This document shows positions 18,874 through 25,622 of a DNA stretch of 64,000 nucleotides, piece after piece. The notes beneath the pieces were generated by a model. The model did not search any database. It was not told the origin of the DNA and saw only the letters and a list, made by a program, of their open reading frames with translations. The position numbers and the translations under genes are program-made. Every line of letters starts with the position of its first letter. The stretch's first letter is position 1. The DNA comes from Anditalea andensis. GTDB lineage: Bacteria > Bacteroidota > Bacteroidia > Cytophagales > Cyclobacteriaceae. The stretch lies in assembly GCF_000714815.1 (NCBI RefSeq), contig NZ_JMIH01000021.1:1-64000 (forward strand), read 5' to 3'.

Positions 18874-19988
18874 TAAACAACAATCTCATATAAACCTTTA
18901 TAAAATTCATTTAAAGCATTTTCATTAAATTTGTCTATAATAATTTTTTTGTTCAATGTAATTTGATCTGAAGACAAAGGGTTTAATAAGTCTTCTTCAG
19001 TTAATTCCTCTAAGTTATATACTACAATGCCCCATTGTTTAAACTGAAAATAAATAGAATTAGAAGGATTCAAAAATACTTTGACTCCTAAAAATATTAA
19101 GCCTAATACATTTCCAAAACCTTGTTGTACATTATTATTAAAAATAGCAAACCCCACTTGTGAAAGCATATTATAATACTCTTTTTTAGGTAAAAAATCC
19201 ATTATCGGCTCAAACCTTGTTCCAAATATGGTGTTCCCTTTTGTACGAATTTCATTTATATAATCAAGATTACCATAGGAAAGAGGACATAGTATGATAT
19301 GGTTGATTTTAAACTTTTTTATAATATCAAAAGCTTCTAGGTGATTACCCTCTGGTACACCTGAATGTCCTATCAATATTTTATTACCATTAACTTCTAA
19401 ATCTTGTAATAGATCTCGATCAAATAGCTCATCGACAGAAAGAAATGCAAAAGGAATATGTACAAAATCTTGGCTGAATAGATTTCTTGCTTCTAATACA
19501 TCTTTTTCAAAAGGACTTGCAATAAATTTTATTCTTTTGAAAGATTTCCTATGTAGGACCGTTCCTTCTCTTTTTAATAAGCCTTTTATAATCTCTTTAA
19601 TTTTTTTATTAAATCTGTTATTATAAACATAGGTCAACTTATTTGTAATTGGTTGATATATAGGCTTTGAGTAAAATGGAGTATTATACAAATCTCCACT
19701 CCATAGTACCCATATTACCTTGTAAAAAGGTATTTTATTTTTTTCTAAAAAATATGCAGTAGATTCATTATGATAATGTATAATGATACGCTTAAATGAA
19801 TTGGCTTGTTTTAAAGATAAATTTTTTACGTAATTACTGTTTGTAATAAATGAAAATTCTAAATATTTTCTACTACTTGCCAAACATACATATTGATTTA
19901 TATTAGGAAGAAGAGCCTCACTTCTATCTATAATCCAATTAGAATAGGGTGAATCAGGTAAAAAAACAAGATTTTCTTTTTCAACCAT
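18873..19988 (-). CDS. wecF: WecF-like dTDP-Fuc4NAc transferase (GT56)
   Basis: From the ATG at 19988 (371 residues), which overlaps the WecE stop by 8 bases; an in-frame start at 20030 would overlap WecE further and is less likely. Family GT56 signatures are present: IIHYHNESTAYFLE with WVLWSGDLYN, ILIGHSGVPEGNHLEAF, ILCPLSYGNLDYINEI, and GFAIFNNNVQQGFGNVLGLIFLGVKVFL. Known WecF adds Fuc4NAc from dTDP-Fuc4NAc to the lipid-linked disaccharide in enterobacterial common antigen synthesis. WecE and a WecD-like enzyme are encoded directly upstream, which supports the donor assignment. It is probably a peripheral protein on the cytoplasmic face of the inner membrane. Confidence 0.83.
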   Translation of the reverse strand: MVEKENLVFLPDSPYSNWIIDRSEALLPNINQYVCLASSRKYLEFSFITNSNYVKNLSLKQANSFKRIIIHYHNESTAYFLEKNKIPFYKVIWVLWSGDLYNTPFYSKPIYQPITNKLTYVYNNRFNKKIKEIIKGLLKREGTVLHRKSFKRIKFIASPFEKDVLEARNLFSQDFVHIPFAFLSVDELFDRDLLQDLEVNGNKILIGHSGVPEGNHLEAFDIIKKFKINHIILCPLSYGNLDYINEIRTKGNTIFGTRFEPIMDFLPKKEYYNMLSQVGFAIFNNNVQQGFGNVLGLIFLGVKVFLNPSNSIYFQFKQWGIVVYNLEELTEEDLLNPLSSDQITLNKKIIIDKFNENALNEFYKGLYEIVV

Positions 19989-21126
19989 TAATGATAAATC
20001 TAGTAACTTTATGTAAATCAGGCATTTCAAGATCGTAAAATAGTGGAAGGCGAATTAATGTTTCTGAATAATTATCAGAAAGTGGTAACTCTATTTTACC
20101 GGGGTGAAGTGCCATAGAAAAAGGACTCTTATGTAAGCTAAGATAATGAAACACTGCTAATATTCCATTTTCCTTTAGTTTTTTCAACATACGTTCTCTT
20201 AGTTGAACACTATTACATATGACATAAAACATATGGGCATTATTAGTGGCATAATTTGGAATTACAGGGAGTTTAACTCCTATTGATTCAGTATGGGGAG
20301 CCAATAACTCATAATAAGAATTCCAAAGATCTAATCTTTTTCGCTGAATATTTTCTATATTTTCCAATTGAGCCCATAAAAAAGCTGCAATAAGCTCGGA
20401 AGGCAAAAAAGAAGAGCCAACATCAACCCATCCATATTTGTCCACCTCCCCCCTAAAAAATGCTGCTCTATCAGTGCCTTTTTCCCATATGATCTCAGCT
20501 CTTTTAAAAAACCGCTCATCATTTATAGCTAACATCCCTCCTTCTCCTGAAATTATATTCTTTGTTTCATGAAATGAAAAAGCCGCTAGATGACCAATAG
20601 ACCCTAAAGCTCTTTTTATGCCATCTTTGCCTATATAATAACTATCTATAGCTTGGGCAGCATCCTCTATCACAAATAATCCGTGTTTTTCAGCCAACAT
20701 CATAATGCTGTCCATATCACAGGCAACTCCGGCATAATGAACTGGAACTATAGCTTTTGTTTTTGTTGTGATCAAGCTCTCAATAGAAGATTCATCAATT
20801 CCTGGATGATCTGGTCGACTATCTGCAAATACAATCTTTGCTCCTCTCAAAACAAAAGCATTGGCTGTAGAAACAAAAGTATAGGAAGGCATTATCACTT
20901 CATCTCCCGGCTGGATATTTATCAATATGGCAGCCATTTCCAATGCATCTGTACAGGAGGTGGTCAGTAGGCATTTTTTAAACCCAAAGGTGCTTTCAAA
21001 ATAATCCTGACATTTTTTTGTATACTTACCATTTCCAGAAAGTTTACCGGAATTCACAGCATCATACATATAATGGGTTTCTTTTCCGGTCAGGTAAGGC
21101 TTATTAAAGGGAATTATCTTTTCCAA
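19981..21126 (-). CDS. wecE: dTDP-4-amino-4,6-dideoxygalactose transaminase
   Basis: 381 residues of the DegT/DnrJ/EryC1/StrS PLP enzymes. FNKPYLTGKE at the start, LTTSCTDALEMAA, PGDEVIMPSYTFVSTANAFVLRGA, EDAAQAID, and FSFHETKNIISGEGG with the Schiff-base Lys189. These are close to the WecE/RffA fingerprints. The enzyme transfers an amino group from glutamate to dTDP-4-keto-6-deoxyglucose, giving dTDP-Fuc4N. The dTDP-glucose synthesis genes rmlA and rmlB are not in the window and must be elsewhere. It overlaps both neighbours, the WecD-like gene by 13 bases and the WecF-like gene by 8. Confidence 0.9.
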   Translation of the reverse strand: MEKIIPFNKPYLTGKETHYMYDAVNSGKLSGNGKYTKKCQDYFESTFGFKKCLLTTSCTDALEMAAILINIQPGDEVIMPSYTFVSTANAFVLRGAKIVFADSRPDHPGIDESSIESLITTKTKAIVPVHYAGVACDMDSIMMLAEKHGLFVIEDAAQAIDSYYIGKDGIKRALGSIGHLAAFSFHETKNIISGEGGMLAINDERFFKRAEIIWEKGTDRAAFFRGEVDKYGWVDVGSSFLPSELIAAFLWAQLENIENIQRKRLDLWNSYYELLAPHTESIGVKLPVIPNYATNNAHMFYVICNSVQLRERMLKKLKENGILAVFHYLSLHKSPFSMALHPGKIELPLSDNYSETLIRLPLFYDLEMPDLHKVTRFIING

Positions 21127-21821
21127 AAATGATAAATATTTACGATTTGACTTATTTTAAAATCTTGGCTTTGATAAAGCCGTATTGCAGGTTGATTATT
21201 CATTTGGGTAGTTACCTTAACCTTTATCACATCTAAAGATGATATTTGGGAAAGAACTTTTTTCAAAAGTTTTTTCCCATATCCCTGACCTCGGTAATTC
21301 TTATCAATTCCTACCAATACTATGTCCGCATATTGTTGGGCAACTACCGAATATCCAACAAAGCCTATCATGTCAGACGCTTTAGTAATGATACAGACCT
21401 GTGAATTACTATCTGTTACTAATTTTTCTGTCCACAGAGTGTACATTTTGCGGTATTCCCCATTACAGAAATTGTTATCAGTATTAAACCTGGAATGTAA
21501 ACCACTTTGAAGACCTAAGTCCAATAATTTCTCATAATCATCAATATTGGAATCAAATGGTCTGATTGTAAAATCATGGCTTTCTTCTATAGTTTCAGTA
21601 AAGTAGTTATCTTTTTCAAGTACTACTTTTCTGTCCCTAAGATTAAAATTTTGCGTATTAATTTCGGAAGTTGAAAAGATATAGACAAGATCATAAGGTA
21701 AAACCTCCTCATAAAACTTCTCTTCTGACAGCTTATCCCCTTCAGAGAGGGTAAGTTTTCCTACTTCATATCCAAAGAAACTGGAGTCCCAATCTAATTT
21801 TTGAATTTTAGGTTCAACCAT
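21114..21821 (-). CDS. wecD: GNAT acetyltransferase, WecD/RffC-like
   Basis: 235 residues. An N-terminal segment with KLDWDSSFFGYEVGKL is characteristic of WecD-like proteins, followed by a GNAT fold with VLVGIDKNYRGQGYGKKLLKKVL, the acetyl-CoA pyrophosphate loop (R/QxxGxG/A), and a C-terminal NQPAIRLYQSQDFKI. WecD acetylates dTDP-Fuc4N to dTDP-Fuc4NAc, using the product of the next gene, WecE. The gene abuts the WbpB-like gene with no space. An acyl group other than acetyl is possible. Confidence 0.82.
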   Translation of the reverse strand: MVEPKIQKLDWDSSFFGYEVGKLTLSEGDKLSEEKFYEEVLPYDLVYIFSTSEINTQNFNLRDRKVVLEKDNYFTETIEESHDFTIRPFDSNIDDYEKLLDLGLQSGLHSRFNTDNNFCNGEYRKMYTLWTEKLVTDSNSQVCIITKASDMIGFVGYSVVAQQYADIVLVGIDKNYRGQGYGKKLLKKVLSQISSLDVIKVKVTTQMNNQPAIRLYQSQDFKISQIVNIYHFWKR

Positions 21822-22790
21822 TTATCTTACATCGAAGGGATGGCTATTCAATTCGCCTTTTGCCAATGGATGATAGTCTCCCTTTAAGCCAATTGGTTCC
21901 ATATGCCTAATGTTATGAACTATCTCAATAGAATTTCTAGCTTCTTCAAGTCCAAAGCCATGCCCATCTAATATATGTTTGTAACTATTTGTGTGGAGCT
22001 CTGTAAACCCATCACTGAATTCTATTTCTTGACCTTCCATAGTTAAAGATCTATATGTCCTTCCGCCTCTTTGCTTTACTGTATCAGGAAGCGTATCGAC
22101 ATTAATGCTTAAAAACCATCTAACCCGGGCTTTTTCTAATTGAAAATAACCGGAGGCTCGGTCATGAGTATGTATGTGCACTACATTTTCTTTAATACCT
22201 CCAAAAATCCAGGTAAGCATATCATAAAAATGGACACCAATATTGGTGGCTATACCACCTGATTTGCTAACATCACCTTTCCAAGAAGTATAATACCAAT
22301 GACCCCTAGAGGTAATATAAGCCAGATCAATGTCGTATATTTTATCTTTAGGACCTTCATCTATTTGCTTCTTTAAAGCTATGATAGAAGGATGAAGCCT
22401 TAATTGTAAAATATTAAAAACTTGCTTTCCATGTTCTTTCTCCACTTCTTGAAGTGCATCAATATTCCATGGGTTTAATACCAAAGGCTTTTCACATATT
22501 ACATTGGCTCCAACTCTTAAGCCAAATCGAATATGCGAATCATGCAGATAATTAGGAGAACATATACTTACATAATCTATTTTGTTTTCACCTCTTTTTA
22601 ACTTTTCGATATGCCTGTCGAATCTTTCAAATTCAGTAAAAAAATCAGCATTTGGAAAATGACTGTCCATCACTCCCACACTGTCAAACTTATCATATGC
22701 TGCCAGAAGAGTATTATCAGTATCCTTTATAGCTTTCATATGCCTAGGAGCAATATATCCGGCAGCTCCAATTAATGCAAAATTTTTCAT
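21822..22790 (-). CDS. wbpB: UDP-GlcNAcA 3-dehydrogenase (WbpB/WlbA-like Gfo/Idh/MocA oxidoreductase)
   Basis: 322 residues. An N-terminal Rossmann start FALIGAAGYIAPRHMKAI, SICSPNYLHD, and the EKP motif at Glu100-Lys101-Pro102 identify Gfo/Idh/MocA proteins. GYIAPRHMKAI, SKSGGIATNIGVHFYDML and the C-terminal GHGFGLEEARNSIEIVH are typical of WbpB/WlbA. The enzyme oxidises C3 of UDP-GlcNAcA, and the ketone is then aminated by WbpE and acetylated by WbpD, whose genes lie immediately upstream in transcription order. The three together with the dehydrogenase at 6.4-7.7 kb give UDP-GlcNAc(3NAc)A. Confidence 0.9.
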   Translation of the reverse strand: MKNFALIGAAGYIAPRHMKAIKDTDNTLLAAYDKFDSVGVMDSHFPNADFFTEFERFDRHIEKLKRGENKIDYVSICSPNYLHDSHIRFGLRVGANVICEKPLVLNPWNIDALQEVEKEHGKQVFNILQLRLHPSIIALKKQIDEGPKDKIYDIDLAYITSRGHWYYTSWKGDVSKSGGIATNIGVHFYDMLTWIFGGIKENVVHIHTHDRASGYFQLEKARVRWFLSINVDTLPDTVKQRGGRTYRSLTMEGQEIEFSDGFTELHTNSYKHILDGHGFGLEEARNSIEIVHNIRHMEPIGLKGDYHPLAKGELNSHPFDVR

Positions 22791-22791
22791 T

Positions 22792-23364
22792 TTATAATTT
22801 TCTTACTTGTTGATTTTCTAAAATATATTTTTCGTTGCTTTCCTTACAATAAGCTATTCCATCTTCATCAAATTGCAGTCTTATACCATATTCACTCATC
22901 CATCCTATTTGTTTGGCAGGATTCCCCACCATCAAAGCGTAGGCAGACACCTTCTTAGTTATAACCGATCCGGCTCCGATAAAAGCAAATGTACCAATAT
23001 CGTGTCCACAGACGATAGTAGCATTGGCACCTATAGTGGCACCTTTTCCAACATGTGTTTTAGCGTACTCCCCTCTACGGTTAATAGCACTTCTAGGATT
23101 AATTACATTTGTAAATACCATTGAGGGCCCTAAAAACACATCATCCTCACAAACAACCCCAGTATATATTGAAACGTTATTTTGTACTTTTACATTGTTT
23201 CCTAAAACTACTTCAGGTGATACTACTACATTTTGACCAAAATTGCAATTTCTTCCAATTTTACAATTGGGCATTATATGGGAAAAATGCCAAATTTTGG
23301 TTCCTTCCCCTATTTCACAGCCTTCATCAATTACAGCTGTAGGATGTGCAAAGTAATTATTCAT
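22792..23364 (-). CDS. wbpD: UDP-3-amino-GlcNAcA N-acetyltransferase (WbpD/WlbB-like)
   Basis: 190 residues of left-handed beta-helix hexapeptide repeats: HPTAVIDEGCEIGEGTKIW, HFSHIMPNCKIGRNCNFG, VFTNVINPRSAINR, GATIGANATIVCGHDIG, and KKVSAYALMVGNPAKQIGW. The family forms trimers that bind acetyl-CoA between helices. Gene order WbpE-WbpD-WbpB with an 8-base overlap to WbpE supports 3-N-acetylation of the diamino-uronate. QdtC-like enzymes acting on dTDP sugars share the fold, but the neighbours favour WbpD. Confidence 0.9.
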   Translation of the reverse strand: MNNYFAHPTAVIDEGCEIGEGTKIWHFSHIMPNCKIGRNCNFGQNVVVSPEVVLGNNVKVQNNVSIYTGVVCEDDVFLGPSMVFTNVINPRSAINRRGEYAKTHVGKGATIGANATIVCGHDIGTFAFIGAGSVITKKVSAYALMVGNPAKQIGWMSEYGIRLQFDEDGIAYCKESNEKYILENQQVRKL

Positions 23365-24487
23365 TGAAAAAGTTTTTAATATTTTCTATTATATAATCCT
23401 GATCTTCGATTTTCATCTCTGTATGAATGGGCAATGAAAGCACCTGCGTACATAAATCCTCTGCTATTGGAAAATCCCCCTTTTTATATCCGAAAGTCTG
23501 ATATGCTGTTTGTAAATGAAGGGGGACAGGATAATAAACCATAGAAGGCACGCCCTTCTCCTGAAGGTAAGCTTTCAAATCATCCCTTTTACCATTTTTA
23601 ATTTGCACAGTATATTGATGGAATACGTGCGTAGAATTTTTTACCCTTATAGGTGTTTGAATTTGTTTATGACCTAAAAAGGCTTCATCATACTTATCAG
23701 CTACACTATTCCGTGCCTCGGAATACTTATTTAAATGCTTTAATTTAACCCTAAGAATGGCTGCCTGAAGTGTATCTAATCTAGAATTTACTCCAATACT
23801 ATCATGATAATATTTCTTGCTTTGACCATGGTTAGCGATCATTTGAAGTTTTGCAGCCAATTCTGAATCGTTGGTAAATATTGCACCACCATCACCAAAA
23901 CATCCAAGATTTTTGGAAGGGAAAAAAGAAGTCGTCCCTACATTTCCCATAGTACCTGCTTTAGCTACCTTTCCATCAGAAAAAGTATAATCGGCACCAA
24001 TAGCCTGTGCAGTATCTTCTATCACTTTGAGTCCATGCTTAGTGGCGAATTTTAAAATCGCTTCCATATTGGAACATTGGCCATATAGGTGTACGGGTAC
24101 TATACCTACAGTTTTGGACGTAAGATAATTTTCAAGCAGTTCACTTTCCAACTCATAAGTATCAGGGGTAACATCTATAAAAACCGGTTTTAATCCCAGC
24201 AAGGCAATTACCTCTACTGTGGCCACGTAGGTGAAAGTAGGCACTATCACTTCATCCCCAGGTTTAAAGTCAAGGGCCATCATGGCTATTTGTAAAGCAT
24301 CGGTGCCATTGGCGCAAGGGATAACATGTGCTACTTGATTATATTCGGCCAATTCTTGTGCAAATGCCCTGACCTGGGGACCATTGATGAAAGCAGTAGT
24401 ATCTATAACTTCTTGAATTCCTAGGTCTATTTCTTCTTTGATTTTATCATATTGGGACCTAAGGTCCACCATTTGTATTTTACTCAT
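23357..24487 (-). CDS. wbpE: UDP-2-acetamido-3-ketoglucuronate aminotransferase (WbpE/WlbC-like)
   Basis: 376 residues of the DegT/DnrJ/EryC1/StrS class. MVDLRSQYDKIKEEID opens as in WbpE/WlbC, followed by VIPCANGTDALQIAMMAL, PGDEVIVPTFTYVATVEVIALLG, EDTAQAIGADY, and SFFPSKNLGCFGDGG with PLP Lys192. It transaminates the 3-keto sugar made by WbpB. Only 4 bases separate it from the wzz stop-to-start junction. WecE, the other aminotransferase of this operon, is a clear paralogue with a different substrate set. Confidence 0.9.
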   Translation of the reverse strand: MSKIQMVDLRSQYDKIKEEIDLGIQEVIDTTAFINGPQVRAFAQELAEYNQVAHVIPCANGTDALQIAMMALDFKPGDEVIVPTFTYVATVEVIALLGLKPVFIDVTPDTYELESELLENYLTSKTVGIVPVHLYGQCSNMEAILKFATKHGLKVIEDTAQAIGADYTFSDGKVAKAGTMGNVGTTSFFPSKNLGCFGDGGAIFTNDSELAAKLQMIANHGQSKKYYHDSIGVNSRLDTLQAAILRVKLKHLNKYSEARNSVADKYDEAFLGHKQIQTPIRVKNSTHVFHQYTVQIKNGKRDDLKAYLQEKGVPSMVYYPVPLHLQTAYQTFGYKKGDFPIAEDLCTQVLSLPIHTEMKIEDQDYIIENIKNFFNE

Positions 24488-24491
24488 ACTT

Positions 24492-25595
24492 TTAAATCGA
24501 CTTATAAAAGAATTCTTTAATTATTAATATTAGGACAATTACCATTCCAACAAATAAGCCTAGAAAAATTGATATTATCAGGATTAATGGAGTATTCGGT
24601 GAAGCTTTACCCAATGGAACCGCGGCCGGTTCAAAAGTGGTAAATATAGGCGTATCTTTTTTTAATTGTATTCTAGTTTGCTCAACTTCTTGCTTTAGCG
24701 TATTATACACATTAAACGATATATTAAACTCTGCTTGAAGAAACTCTTCTCGGGTCCTGGCCCTTTGAGAGATCATACCTTGATTAGCATCCCTAAATGA
24801 GGCTAAGGTTAATTGGGATTGTTTAAAGTTCTGCTCTGCTTCTTTGGTTCTATCTTCAATGAACTCTAAATTATTTCTTTGCTTTTCTGTTTTATAGTTG
24901 GTAGCATACACAATCAATTTATCCAATACTATATTATTTAATTTTGCAGAAATCAGGGGCTCAGGAGATTTGACCCTCAAAGTCATAAAGCGCTTATCAA
25001 TATCTATTGATATCCTTTTTCGTAATTGGCTGATCACATATTCATCAGAAGAAGAAACGCGAAGGAAATTCTCCTCATTATTTCCCTGTACATCTTCTAT
25101 AGTACTTTCCTGAGAAACTGAGAAAATATTCCATAGCCTTGAAGGAATACTAAATACTAAACCAAAAAATTTTGAAAAAATATTTCCTGGTCTCTCTTGC
25201 AAATAATATTCCTTAATAGTCATGTTTTTACCCATTGTTTCAAAGAAAAATTCTTCGGATAACAACGGATTCAAAAAGGATCTGCTTTTAACCAAATCAG
25301 GATACATTTCAAGAGAGAAGGTTGTTTTTTGGGTATTGTTCATAGGAAGATTAATACCCGCCATTCCTGCAAGTCCACCGAGCTGACCTAAACCACCCAT
25401 ACCTTCTTCTGTCTCTGAAATAGTAATCGCCGAAGATTCAAATTCTACAGGTGAAGTTAAGGCCAATAAAATTCCTCCAAATAAAAATGCTAATAAAGTG
25501 AATAACAAAATCCTCTTTTTAGCTAAAACCATCTTAATCAAGTTCATATAACTGATTGATTCAGTGGTATTAAAATGTTTCTGGTCCTCCATCAA
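24492..25595 (-). CDS. wzz: Wzz-type chain-length determinant
   Basis: 367 residues (366 if the second ATG is used). TM1 at about 29-48, a periplasmic coiled-coil region with Wzz signatures, and TM2 at about 338-360 preceded by a Pro-rich segment (TFEPAAVPLGKASPNTP) at the usual place. There is no kinase domain. A Gly/Met-rich insertion near 65-85 (GMGGLGQLGGLAGMAG) is the same position where many Bacteroidota Wzz proteins have low-complexity sequence. It should set the chain length of the polymer made by the Wzy-like protein and may pair with the SLBB protein immediately upstream. Confidence 0.88.
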   Translation of the reverse strand: MMEDQKHFNTTESISYMNLIKMVLAKKRILLFTLLAFLFGGILLALTSPVEFESSAITISETEEGMGGLGQLGGLAGMAGINLPMNNTQKTTFSLEMYPDLVKSRSFLNPLLSEEFFFETMGKNMTIKEYYLQERPGNIFSKFFGLVFSIPSRLWNIFSVSQESTIEDVQGNNEENFLRVSSSDEYVISQLRKRISIDIDKRFMTLRVKSPEPLISAKLNNIVLDKLIVYATNYKTEKQRNNLEFIEDRTKEAEQNFKQSQLTLASFRDANQGMISQRARTREEFLQAEFNISFNVYNTLKQEVEQTRIQLKKDTPIFTTFEPAAVPLGKASPNTPLILIISIFLGLFVGMVIVLILIIKEFFYKSI

Positions 25596-25622
25596 ATTTT
25601 AAAATTTGCTGTTTCAGTAATG

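Noticed and set aside
25377-25420. Gly/Met-rich stretch of Wzz as a possible repeat expansion
   Set aside because: Low-complexity sequence at this place is usual in related chain-length proteins.
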